From Desulfurococcales archaeon (GTDB taxonomy: Archaea; Thermoproteota; Thermoprotei_A; Sulfolobales; Desulfurococcaceae), in contig JAMOPC010000383.1 in assembly GCA_027064845.1 (NCBI GenBank), positions 1 to 8,839 on the forward strand: DNA of 8,839 bases. The letters run 5' to 3'. The translations under genes were made by a program, and so were the position numbers. This document shows, piece by piece, positions 1 through 7,320 of this stretch. The stretch's first letter is position 1. Every line of letters begins with the position of its first letter. Under the pieces are notes generated by a model that was not told the origin of the DNA, ran no database searches, and worked only from the letters and a program-made list of their open reading frames with translations.

Positions 1-250
1 ATGCAAAAGAATAGTCCTAAACAATAAAACAGTAGAAATAACCAATAATTCTGATCCAAGCAATTGTGATATAATTATGAGTGAAGGATCATTTCTTAGA
101 ATACTATTTGCTACAAGAACGACGTTTGACGAGTATTATCTTGGCTATTTAAGGATCAAAACTGGTAATGTTAAGAGAAAGCTTGAAATATTGAATAATG
201 TCCTCAAGGGAAGACGTCGTCACTACTTGTCACTAATTGATAAATGGTAG
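1..250 (+). CDS. 3' end of a gene; product resembles the C-terminal part of an SCP2-like domain (partial)
   Basis: An open frame enters from the left edge (codons in phase from base 2) and ends at TAG 248-250, giving 82 residues with no start in the window. The visible part has a short beta-rich stretch (RIVLNNKTVEIT), then a D-I-I-M-S-E-G-S-F-L-R-I-L segment, a Y-L-G-Y-L-R-I-K-T-G-N segment and a final helix ending in a basic tail (KGRRRHY). This order matches the end of SCP2 sterol-carrier-like domains: an acidic strand followed by 'M-S-x-x-x-F-L', then a Gly-flanked hydrophobic strand and a last helix. In that family the domain forms a hydrophobic pocket and may stand alone or end a longer protein; which applies here cannot be seen. 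The fit is by pattern only. Its reading frame and composition resemble the rest of the window. No functional link to the mannosidase downstream is evident. Confidence 0.6.
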   Translation, partial: CKRIVLNNKTVEITNNSDPSNCDIIMSEGSFLRILFATRTTFDEYYLGYLRIKTGNVKRKLEILNNVLKGRRRHYLSLIDKW

Positions 251-257
251 CCCTCCC

Positions 258-270
258 ATAATTTTATAGA
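258..270 (+). promoter_or_regulatory. possible TATA box for the alpha-mannosidase gene
   Basis: The 102-bp gap between the SCP2-like gene and the mannosidase contains one good AT-rich element, ATAATTTTATAGA, with TTTTATA at 263-269. An archaeal start site about 25 bp downstream would fall near 290, leaving a leader of about 60 nt before the TTG start at 353. No clear BRE or operator was seen, and the same T-rich patch could help end the upstream transcript. This is a weak call. Confidence 0.3.
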
Positions 271-339
271 CACCTTCCCTTCTGATACACTATTCATAGA
301 GGTAATGATACAAGTAGCACTGCTAAACTAATAATGGTT

Positions 340-344
340 AAGGT
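340..344 (+). promoter_or_regulatory. ribosome binding site deciding the TTG start of the mannosidase
   Basis: AAGGT lies 8 nt before TTG 353. No comparable motif precedes the first in-frame ATG at 395 (residue 15), so the TTG start is preferred. A nearer ATG at 334 is in another frame and stops after five codons. Confidence 0.5.
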
Positions 345-352
345 AATTTGAC

Positions 353-3300
353 TTGACAGAAGAGATTCTTAAAAGAATTATTCGTAACAAATTGATGACT
401 CTTAAAATACTGGCTTTAAGAGACTATGAAGAATTAAGAGAATGGAATTATTGTGATAAACAAGATGTAACTTGTATGCTTCCACTCGTTATTGATTCTA
501 GTAAAGAATATACGTGTATAGAGAAGAACATCAGTATTAGAAGGACTGGTTTGAAACCAGTTTTGTTCATTGTAGGAGATATTGATGCTATTTTAAAAAT
601 AAATGGACAAATATACTATGGTATTGATCGTTGGTCGAAGGAAATAGATTTATCAGATCTAAGTGGAAACCGCACATTACAGCTTCTGATCAAGAATAGA
701 AGAGTGTTCGGAGAAAAATCTAAGCCTATAATTCTTGAAAATATATACTTGATCTACATTGATTCAGTAATTTATTCATTTGTGGAAAAGTGTCTTTGGC
801 TTCTAGAATTCGCTCAAGCAATCGACTCTCCAGAGATAGGAAAAGATGTGCTTAAACTACTTGATGAGTCTTTGAAAGAAATAGAATTGCAAACTCCATC
901 ACCTAAGCAAATAACTCTAGCTGATAGCTTAGGCATTATCTATTATATGTCAGTATTATATGATGAGCTCTTATGGTATGCGAAGAATAAGCCGGAAATA
1001 CTTGAAGAAGCTGGTTATGGAAAAATAAACTATGATCTACTACATGAACAGATAAAGCGTGCCGATAGAATATTGGAAGATAAGTTGGTAGAACTGCTCA
1101 ATAAGTATCCTAAGAATGGTGTGATTCACGCTGTAGCACATAGCCACATAGATGTTGCATGGCTTTGGAGCCCCAAGGATACACAACACAAGGTTTTGAG
1201 AACCATAGCCAAGATACTATCACAGCTTAAACGTTATCCGAACGCAATATACGTGTTATCCTCGGCTCTTTACTATGATTGGCTAAAAGAAAATCATCCT
1301 GAAATATACAAGCAGGTGATCAAATATGTGGGCAGTCATAGAATAATTCCAGTTGGAGGCATGTGGGTTGAAAGCGATACAGTGATCATACCTTCTGAGA
1401 GCCTGGTAAGACAGTTTCTATATGGTCAGAAATACTACGTTAGAGAATTTGGTGAAAAGACTTGGATTGGCTGGCTACCTGATAGTTTTGGATACTCAGC
1501 TAATTTGCCTCAGATCCTAAGAGAGGCTTCAATAAAGTTCTTCATAATTCATAAAACTGAGTGGAATAAATACAATAGATTCCCTTATCACACGTTTATA
1601 TGGAAGGGAATAGATGGAACAGAGATCCCTGTCCACGTCTTGATCAATACGTATACTCAAGACTGTAGTGCTAAATCAATTATTAATGCTTGGAGAAAAT
1701 ATTCTGAAAAGAACATATTACCACGTATAATCTACGCATACGGATATGGTGATGGCGGAGGCGGACCAACAGATGAAATGTACCGTAAACTCGAGTTCTA
1801 TAGAGAAAAAACTCCTCAAATACCCCATATAACACATGGGCGCCTGGACGAGTTCTACGAGGATATAGTTAAGAAATATAATGAATTACCAAGATGGTAT
1901 GGAGAAATATACATTGAGCTTCACAGAGGAACATATACAACGAATACAAAGATAAAACATCTCGTATGGTACACAGATTATATCTTACGTGTATTTGAGC
2001 AACTAGCTTCCCTGAAAATGTATCTGTGCAATAGAACTTATCCATCTGAATTATTAGAGCGCCTTTGGAAAAAACTAATGTTGAGCGAGTTCCACGACAT
2101 ACTCCCTGGTACTGCTACCAGAGAAGCTTATATTGATACAGAGAAAATGTTGGATGAGGTAATTAATTTAGCTCATAATAATATTGAGTCATTACTATTA
2201 GATTTAGCTGGGAAACCGAAAGGAATAATCGTTTATAACCCTATACAGTGGCATCGTAAAGAAATAATTGAAACCGACAATGTTAATGAGATTAAATGTA
2301 TTCAGCAATCATATAATGGGAAATGCTTGATTGAAGTAGATGTTCCTGGCATGGGCTATACAGTAATTCCTTATAAACATAATATAGTAGAGAATGAACA
2401 GCAACGGATTAAGGTATTTGAATATGATAATGGAATCATTGTTGAGAACAAGTATTATATCTTAAAGATTGACATGCATGGAAGGATAACATCAATATAT
2501 GATAAAGAAGCAAAACGTGAGATATTGTCGAAACCATCAAACATCATTACTGTACACGATGATACTCCACATGCATGGGATGCATGGGATATTGATGAAT
2601 ACAGTATTGAATACGGTAAAATACTAGAGCCCACGAAAATAAGTGTTCTAGAGCATGGCCCGCTTCGAGCAGTTATAGAGATCGTGTATGAGTATAAGAA
2701 TTCATGGATAAAACAATATATAAAAATAACTAGAGACTCTAGGAGAATAGACTTCGACGTAGAAGCCTGTTTTAAGAATAGGAGAAAACTCGTAAAAACA
2801 TGGTTCGAGCCCCTACTTAATACATATGAAGCCATATATGATACTCCATACGGCGTTATTCGTAGACCAACTCACAGAAACACCTCATGGGAAAGAGCAA
2901 AGTTCGAGGTCCCAATGCTATCATGGATGAGCTTAGAGGAAAACAACTATGGATTCGCGATCATAAGCCCGGTAAAACATGGTATTACTGCTTACTTTAA
3001 CAAAATAGGATTAAGTCTGATAAAAACACCTATATACCCTGATCCATTAAGCGATGCCAAGATAGTAAGGTTCACATATTCAATATATCCATATATTGGA
3101 ACATGGTTATCAGCAGGCGTACACGTAGAAGCCAAGAAGATCGCAAATCCATTAATAGTATTATCGAATAATAATGGTGAACAACTAAACGAGTTAAAGT
3201 CTGAGAAATTCATCGATATCTCTGAGAACAACATTGTATTAGAATCGATCAAAAAAGCCGAGGGCAGTGATTCACTAATATTAAGACTGTATGAAATAGG

Positions 3301-3469
3301 TGGTAAGAGAGGACATGTTGAAATAAAACTTTTCAAGAAAGTCTCATCAGCTTGGAGATGTAACATTCTTGAGGAGCCTATGAAAGAATTAGAAGTTAAT
3401 GATTATAGTATAATATATAGGTATAAACCATACGAGATCATTACTCTAAAAATAGATTTTGAAAAATGA
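353..3469 (+). CDS. alpha-mannosidase, glycoside hydrolase family 38 (AMS1/MAN2C1-like)
   Basis: This 1038-residue enzyme should hydrolyse terminal alpha-linked mannose from oligosaccharides with retention, using an active-site divalent metal. Residues 1-250 are a non-catalytic N-terminal part. The catalytic domain begins at HSHIDVAWLW (263-272), where His265 and Asp267 fit the HxD metal ligands. Asp377 in WLPDSFGYSANLP (374-386) fits the nucleophile/metal ligand, and His581 in SEFHDILPGT (578-587) fits the last ligand, so every catalytic residue expected of GH38 is present. The beta-sandwich half starts near IVYNPIQWHRKE (626-636) and contains WDAWDID (742-748) and a C-terminal VLESIKKAE segment (962-970) typical of the family. 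The length matches cytosolic/vacuolar AMS1/MAN2C1 enzymes (about 1040). There is no signal peptide or membrane helix, so it is cytoplasmic and its substrate must be imported or made inside. It converges with a GH130 gene, which supports a mannoside role. Linkage specificity cannot be read from sequence. Confidence 0.96.
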   Translation: MTEEILKRIIRNKLMTLKILALRDYEELREWNYCDKQDVTCMLPLVIDSSKEYTCIEKNISIRRTGLKPVLFIVGDIDAILKINGQIYYGIDRWSKEIDLSDLSGNRTLQLLIKNRRVFGEKSKPIILENIYLIYIDSVIYSFVEKCLWLLEFAQAIDSPEIGKDVLKLLDESLKEIELQTPSPKQITLADSLGIIYYMSVLYDELLWYAKNKPEILEEAGYGKINYDLLHEQIKRADRILEDKLVELLNKYPKNGVIHAVAHSHIDVAWLWSPKDTQHKVLRTIAKILSQLKRYPNAIYVLSSALYYDWLKENHPEIYKQVIKYVGSHRIIPVGGMWVESDTVIIPSESLVRQFLYGQKYYVREFGEKTWIGWLPDSFGYSANLPQILREASIKFFIIHKTEWNKYNRFPYHTFIWKGIDGTEIPVHVLINTYTQDCSAKSIINAWRKYSEKNILPRIIYAYGYGDGGGGPTDEMYRKLEFYREKTPQIPHITHGRLDEFYEDIVKKYNELPRWYGEIYIELHRGTYTTNTKIKHLVWYTDYILRVFEQLASLKMYLCNRTYPSELLERLWKKLMLSEFHDILPGTATREAYIDTEKMLDEVINLAHNNIESLLLDLAGKPKGIIVYNPIQWHRKEIIETDNVNEIKCIQQSYNGKCLIEVDVPGMGYTVIPYKHNIVENEQQRIKVFEYDNGIIVENKYYILKIDMHGRITSIYDKEAKREILSKPSNIITVHDDTPHAWDAWDIDEYSIEYGKILEPTKISVLEHGPLRAVIEIVYEYKNSWIKQYIKITRDSRRIDFDVEACFKNRRKLVKTWFEPLLNTYEAIYDTPYGVIRRPTHRNTSWERAKFEVPMLSWMSLEENNYGFAIISPVKHGITAYFNKIGLSLIKTPIYPDPLSDAKIVRFTYSIYPYIGTWLSAGVHVEAKKIANPLIVLSNNNGEQLNELKSEKFIDISENNIVLESIKKAEGSDSLILRLYEIGGKRGHVEIKLFKKVSSAWRCNILEEPMKELEVNDYSIIYRYKPYEIITLKIDFEK

Positions 3470-3479
3470 AGATTTTTTC
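3461..3479. terminator. bidirectional terminator between convergent glycosidase genes
   Basis: GAAAAAT (3461-3467), a GAAG spacer and ATTTTTTC (3472-3479) form an A/T inverted repeat spanning the mannosidase stop codon and the 14-bp gap. The T6 run at 3473-3478 would end the rightward transcript. On the minus strand, T5 runs opposite 3462-3466 and 3448-3452 would end the GH130 transcript. Archaeal intrinsic termination needs T-tracts more than GC hairpins, so this small gap can serve both genes. Confidence 0.6.
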
Positions 3480-3483
3480 TCTA

Positions 3484-4455
3484 TTATCCTATTGATGTAG
3501 AACCTTCGTATTTGTCAAGATACATGAGGATTTCTGATAAGTCGGCCTTTGCCATCATTACAACCTTATCGCCTGCACCATAGTATAGATAAAGCTCATT
3601 ATCAACAACAACTGCTCCACTCGGGAAAACCACGAATCCTACATCACCATACATCTCCCATACATAATCCGGTTCTGGAACGAGAACAGGTTTAGGAATT
3701 ATAGACTTGAATCTCTTCAACTCTTTATCAGCAAGCCCTACATAGACTGTGTATATCTCAGGCGGATAAACAACATGGAATATTATGAGCCAATCACCAT
3801 TTTTCATCTTCAATGGTTGTGGTCCAAGACCTGACTTAATGAGGTGTTTAGGAGTATTGAATAGAACCCATGAACTTCTAGGATCAAGTCTGATTTTTTC
3901 ATATAGTTTCTTTATTTTACTGCACCATATACTGGGTTTAACTCCCCATATCCATGGTCTGTGAATAATTACTAATTCATTATTTATCTCTATGAGGGCT
4001 GAGTTCTTGTTATGAATAGGATCTGTTATTGTGGATATCCTTTTTATCTCAATATTTTCTCCATGATCTATTACTTCTCCTATACCTATTGTAGTGAATA
4101 TTCTATTCCACTTAACGTAGGTAATGTATTTCTTTCCTTTGACTTCGCTTATTCTGGGATCCTCTATTCCCCACCATTCATCTCCTTCAATCGGTATCAT
4201 AACTGGGTGTTTACCGATATGCTTGAATTCAACACCATCTTCACTAATAGCTAATCCAAATCTACTAACATATCTATAGTATTCTCCAATGGCTCTATAG
4301 ATCATTTTAAATTTTCCTTCACGATCAATATAGACTGCTGGATTAAATACTGCCTCACTTCTCCAAGGAACAGATTTATCTGGTACGAGAACGGGTTTGG
4401 GATGCTTTTTGAAGATCTTGAGAGGGTCGGGATACTTTATTCCTAGAAACTCCAT
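3484..4455 (-). CDS. GH130-family beta-mannoside phosphorylase (or hydrolase)
   Basis: The 323-residue product is a five-bladed beta-propeller enzyme of the GH130 type, whose members mostly split beta-mannosides with phosphate to give mannose 1-phosphate; some members are hydrolases. From the ATG start, the family landmarks in order are FNPAV (37-41), YRAIGE (53-58) followed by SEDG (71-74), GIEDPRI (96-102), a HNKNSAL segment (148-154), HRPW (165-168), GLGPQPLK (209-216), the VFPSGAVV segment (276-283) and YYGAGD (291-296). The Asp of EDPR is the proposed general acid in the family. The length is normal (about 300-350). There is no signal peptide, so it is cytosolic. A GTG 24 bp upstream is in frame, but a perfect AGGAGG sits 9 nt before ATG 4455 and decides the start. 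It is the second gene of a pair behind the 544-residue membrane protein. Phosphorolysis versus hydrolysis, and beta-1,4 versus beta-1,2 preference, need a structural alignment. Confidence 0.9.
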   Translation of the reverse strand: MEFLGIKYPDPLKIFKKHPKPVLVPDKSVPWRSEAVFNPAVYIDREGKFKMIYRAIGEYYRYVSRFGLAISEDGVEFKHIGKHPVMIPIEGDEWWGIEDPRISEVKGKKYITYVKWNRIFTTIGIGEVIDHGENIEIKRISTITDPIHNKNSALIEINNELVIIHRPWIWGVKPSIWCSKIKKLYEKIRLDPRSSWVLFNTPKHLIKSGLGPQPLKMKNGDWLIIFHVVYPPEIYTVYVGLADKELKRFKSIIPKPVLVPEPDYVWEMYGDVGFVVFPSGAVVVDNELYLYYGAGDKVVMMAKADLSEILMYLDKYEGSTSIG

Positions 4456-4463
4456 TCTAAATA

Positions 4464-4470
4464 CCCTCCT
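4464..4470 (-). promoter_or_regulatory. strong ribosome binding site overlapping the upstream stop codon
   Basis: On the minus strand the sequence AGTAGGAGGG carries the TAG stop of the membrane-protein gene (4469-4471) inside the Shine-Dalgarno motif AGGAGGG (4470-4464). The GH130 ATG follows at 4455. Such an arrangement points to one transcript and probably translational coupling. Confidence 0.8.
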
Positions 4471-6103
4471 ACTTCTCACTATACATTATCTTCTTGAAAT
4501 ACAAGATATAGAAAGGTATTAAAAATAATAGAAAAGAATATATGCCTATCTCATTCATTGGCTGTACTGTAAGCATTGGATAAGATAATATGAATTGGTT
4601 TTCATTAGGCACTACTCCTAATTCAAATATTTTAAATATATAATCTATCCTTATAGTCGGTTCAATTAGAATCACAACTGCAATAATCATTAATGCTAAA
4701 AATATATATTCATATTTCCTAGCTCGTATCATTAGTGTTATCAAGAATAATGATGAGAATATCACTAACAATGAGACAAGCTGAGTATATAAAGAAGACA
4801 CGATATAGTAATAAGCATATTCTTTGAGAATAATTACTGGTTTTAATCCCTTCTCTAATAAGAGATTTATATTTACACCCGTTTCTGTCGGATTTATTAT
4901 ACCGGCTTCAATGCCTATTTTATAGATTGATCCTGGAACCCATATTAGGAGTAAAATAGTATATAGGGATAACACTATGAAGCAAGATATTATCAGAGAT
5001 CCGATGAATAAGCTGTTTTTATTATTTGGTTCGACTAGTAGTGGTATCATTGAAATAGTTAATCCGATAAACATTATTGGGAGTAAATATGGGTTAAACA
5101 TAGTTATTATTGAGAAATATGATAGTGTCGCGATAACTAGTGCTGAAAACCCAATAATTAATGATTTCTTAGAGGCTCTGAAATTCTCAAAGTATTCTAC
5201 TAGTATACTCCAAGCTATCACAGCTATAAAGAATAATACAATGTTGAAATCAATTATTTTCCCGAAATCAACACTGGATATTCTCTCATAGATCGATGTT
5301 AGTGATAAGTATTTATCAAGGTTATAGTTATTGTTATCTCTAAGTTCTAGTACAATATTTTGTCCTTCAACACCGAATCCATATATGATCTTATACGCTA
5401 ACCCGTTCTGTTCAATATAGTATAGTGTTAACTTGTAATCATTCATATTAGTGGGTATTTCATTATGATTTATTCGTGCAACTCTTACTACAATAGCTGC
5501 AAAGGAAGTGTTTCCTAACCAAGGTATTTTTACTATCGTGTTAGTTCTATAGATTAATACATAGTCATCGATAACAATGTATTTATGCTCTACAACATTA
5601 TTGCCTATCCTAATACCTATTGTGTCTTTTGAATTAATCAGATTCCTTAATGTTTCTTTACCTATAAAGTATATTTTTGGTGAATTGAGGAGAAGCTCTT
5701 CATAGGCCTTATCTTTTGTTAGATAGAGTTGCTCGTATAGGGTTTTATTGATCTTGTTCATATATTGTACTTTATTACATGTATAATTAAACACTAACAG
5801 CTTAACATCATATATGTTCTCGGCTCTCAAAACGTATGATATATTATATGTTATAGCGAAGCTTATTGTAGAAACAGTGTTTTCTCCCTCTAACGTAGAA
5901 TACCTGAGATCTAGTGGAAAGAGTTTCTTTTCACTTATTAGCTTCTCAGAGACATTGATATCGTATAAAACAGTGATCGGATACATACAAATAGATAGAA
6001 CAAACACTAAAAGCACTAAATATTGTGTCTTCGTTGCCAATAATCTTAGCTTCACTAAAAGATCACCAAAATCTGGTAACATATACTTTGCTATATGTGT
6101 CAA
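4469..6103 (-). CDS. unrecognised polytopic membrane protein with large external domain
   Basis: I do not recognise the family of this 544-residue protein. It has one N-terminal membrane helix (about 28-47), a soluble stretch of about 235 residues, then seven further helices (about 285-303, 314-333, 337-356, 364-388, 432-458, 465-481, 520-536). Basic residues before helix 1, after helix 2 (RASKK), after helix 6 (RARK) and at the C-terminus (FKK) fit an N-in/C-in topology with the large domain outside. That domain has four N-x-S/T sequons (Asn87, 106, 119, 198), plausible sites for archaeal N-glycosylation. A second external loop spans about 389-431. No ATPase, kinase or glycosidase motif is visible. 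The gene is first in a pair with GH130 and divergent from the ABC transporter, so a role in glycan handling, sensing or transport is a guess from context. The TTG start at 6103 has no strong ribosome binding site; ATG 6082 (residue 8) is an equally possible start. Confidence 0.85.
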   Translation of the reverse strand: MTHIAKYMLPDFGDLLVKLRLLATKTQYLVLLVFVLSICMYPITVLYDINVSEKLISEKKLFPLDLRYSTLEGENTVSTISFAITYNISYVLRAENIYDVKLLVFNYTCNKVQYMNKINKTLYEQLYLTKDKAYEELLLNSPKIYFIGKETLRNLINSKDTIGIRIGNNVVEHKYIVIDDYVLIYRTNTIVKIPWLGNTSFAAIVVRVARINHNEIPTNMNDYKLTLYYIEQNGLAYKIIYGFGVEGQNIVLELRDNNNYNLDKYLSLTSIYERISSVDFGKIIDFNIVLFFIAVIAWSILVEYFENFRASKKSLIIGFSALVIATLSYFSIITMFNPYLLPIMFIGLTISMIPLLVEPNNKNSLFIGSLIISCFIVLSLYTILLLIWVPGSIYKIGIEAGIINPTETGVNINLLLEKGLKPVIILKEYAYYYIVSSLYTQLVSLLVIFSSLFLITLMIRARKYEYIFLALMIIAVVILIEPTIRIDYIFKIFELGVVPNENQFILSYPMLTVQPMNEIGIYSFLLFLIPFYILYFKKIMYSEK

Positions 6104-6154
6104 TTAATAGACTCTCATTATAAGTACTAAAAATCATTTACGATACGTTCCCAT

Positions 6155-6168
6155 GATGCTTTCGCATC
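6155..6168. repeat. perfect 5-bp inverted repeat in the divergent promoter region
   Basis: GATGC (6155-6159), spacer TTTC, GCATC (6164-6168). As DNA it could be a small operator half-site pair. As minus-strand RNA it would be a GATGC/GCATC stem closed by a GAAA (GNRA-type) tetraloop. It lies 7 bp from the TATA-like element. The stem is short enough that chance cannot be excluded. Confidence 0.35.
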
Positions 6169-6174
6169 CCTACG

Positions 6175-6183
6175 TTTAAATTT
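6175..6183. promoter_or_regulatory. TATA-like element in the divergent intergenic region
   Basis: TTTAAATTT at 6175-6183 is the best TATA-like element between the divergent membrane-protein gene and the ABC transporter genes. Reading right, a start near 6205 leaves a leader of about 60 nt to the TTG at 6266. Reading left, a start near 6153 leaves about 50 nt to the TTG at 6103. A second candidate for the leftward gene is the minus-strand TTATAATG around 6117-6124. The whole 6104-6265 gap holds no credible gene. Confidence 0.45.
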
Positions 6184-6251
6184 GGGTTATCATCGTAATA
6201 ATCAACAATAGAATGGATTTAGTGTAATAGTATCATGTTTGAACCAGTATT

Positions 6252-6257
6252 GGTGGG
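6252..6257 (+). promoter_or_regulatory. ribosome binding site deciding the start of the first ABC ATPase
   Basis: GGTGGG ends 8 nt before TTG 6266. The in-frame TTG at 6239 has no such motif upstream and would add an odd Trp-rich N-terminus (NQYWWVWVL) not expected in this family. The 6266 start is therefore preferred. Confidence 0.6.
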
Positions 6258-6265
6258 TATGGGTT

Positions 6266-7318
6266 TTGTCTCTAGAAAGCCTAGTTGAGGAAAAAATAAA
6301 TCAATATAGTCTGCCAAATGGTGTTGTTTTAAGACTTGAAGATTTAAGTGTTGTCTATAAGATGCCTAGAGGATTTGCCCGCGTGGTCGATAATGTATCG
6401 CTGGATATATTCGAGGGCAAAATAACGGGGCTTGTCGGTGAAAGCGGTAGCGGAAAATCAATGATGGCTGAAGCCATTCTCAGAGCTGTTCCTCGGCCTG
6501 GAAGAATATATGGTAGAGTATTGTTTAGAAGTAAGAAATACGGTGTAGTTAATTTATTAAGTGTTCCGAAAAAAGTATTGAGAGATATCAGATGGCGTGA
6601 AATCGCTATGGTTTTTCAAGGTGCACAGAATAGTTTTAACCCTGTGATAAAGATCAAGGATCACTTCATAGATACTGCTAAAGCTCATGGATGGGATGAT
6701 AGAGAAGCTGTTCTCGAAAAAGCCTCACAGTTACTAGAGCTTGTAAAACTGGAGCCTGATAGAGTTCTAGATTCTTATCCACACCAGCTTAGTGGTGGAA
6801 TGAAGCAGCGTGTATTGATAGCTTTGAGCCTTCTTCTTGATCCTTATGTTTTAATATTGGATGAGCCTACATCGGCTTTGGATACTATTTCCCAAAAAGT
6901 AATAGTTGACTTGTTGAAGGATATTCATAGGAAACTAGGTATAACAATGATCTTTATAACACATGATTTGCCATTGATAGCGGGTTTAGTAGATTACGTT
7001 GCCATAATGTACGGATTCAAAATAGTCGAATATCTGTCTATCAAAGAATTAATAGAGAATCCTCTTCACCCATATACCATCGGTTTGATTAGATCTATTC
7101 CACCACTACATGGAGACTTAAGAATGGCACGACCAATCCCTGGATCTCATCCAGACCCGATTAATCCTCCAAAGGGATGTAGGTTTTCGCCGAGATGCCC
7201 CTTGGCTTCAAATGAGTGTTTCAAGAAGCATCCAGATATGATCAAGATTAATGATGAGCATTGGGTTGCATGTTATAAGTGGGAGAAAGTTAAAGAGAGA
7301 GATCCATGGGCTGATTAG
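6266..7318 (+). CDS. Opp/Dpp-family ABC transporter ATP-binding protein (OppD/DppD-like)
   Basis: This is one of the two cytoplasmic ATPases that would drive an oligopeptide-type importer, used in several archaea and Thermotogales for oligosaccharides. From the TTG at 6266 (350 residues): Walker A GESGSGKS (58-65), Q-loop VFQGAQNSFNP (116-126), signature LSGGMKQR (175-182), Walker B ending LILDEP (196-201), D-loop SALD (203-206) and switch His233 in ITHD. All are intact, so it should be active. The C-terminal extension is the oligopeptide-type domain: NPLHPYT (265-271), then Cys305, Cys311, Cys318 and Cys336 in the C-x5-C-x6-C-x17-C pattern that in some relatives binds an iron-sulfur cluster. 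It is followed 2 bp later by its partner ATPase, forming an operon. The in-frame start at 6239 would make it 359 residues. Substrate cannot be told from the ATPase; the mannoside-enzyme neighbours suggest a glycan. Confidence 0.95.
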   Translation: MSLESLVEEKINQYSLPNGVVLRLEDLSVVYKMPRGFARVVDNVSLDIFEGKITGLVGESGSGKSMMAEAILRAVPRPGRIYGRVLFRSKKYGVVNLLSVPKKVLRDIRWREIAMVFQGAQNSFNPVIKIKDHFIDTAKAHGWDDREAVLEKASQLLELVKLEPDRVLDSYPHQLSGGMKQRVLIALSLLLDPYVLILDEPTSALDTISQKVIVDLLKDIHRKLGITMIFITHDLPLIAGLVDYVAIMYGFKIVEYLSIKELIENPLHPYTIGLIRSIPPLHGDLRMARPIPGSHPDPINPPKGCRFSPRCPLASNECFKKHPDMIKINDEHWVACYKWEKVKERDPWAD

Positions 7319-7320
7319 GC

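Noticed and set aside
2455..2835. Minus-strand open frame of about 126 codons inside the mannosidase gene
   Set aside because: It lies wholly opposite a well-supported GH38 coding region, has no ribosome binding site or recognisable motif, and its hydrophobic look follows from the antisense frame.
2992..3366. Second minus-strand open frame of about 124 codons inside the mannosidase gene
   Set aside because: Antisense shadow of conserved GH38 C-terminal sequence; no start signal or domain.
4012..4254. Plus-strand open frame opposite the GH130 gene
   Set aside because: Antisense to the conserved catalytic-core blades; Tyr/Phe/Ser-rich product with no family features.
4977..5291. Plus-strand open frame opposite the 544-residue membrane protein
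   Set aside because: Low-complexity Ile/Asn/Ser product, antisense to predicted membrane helices with coherent topology on the other strand.
5814..6107. Plus-strand open frame of 97 codons opposite the start of the membrane-protein gene
   Set aside because: It covers the N-terminal helix and sequon-rich domain of the minus-strand gene, and no ribosome binding site precedes it.
6235..6288. 17-codon mini-ORF (ATG 6235, TGA 6286-6288) overlapping the start of the first ATPase, considered as a leader peptide
   Set aside because: No ribosome binding site precedes it, and its composition shows no regulatory codon run; overlap with the real start region is explained by chance.
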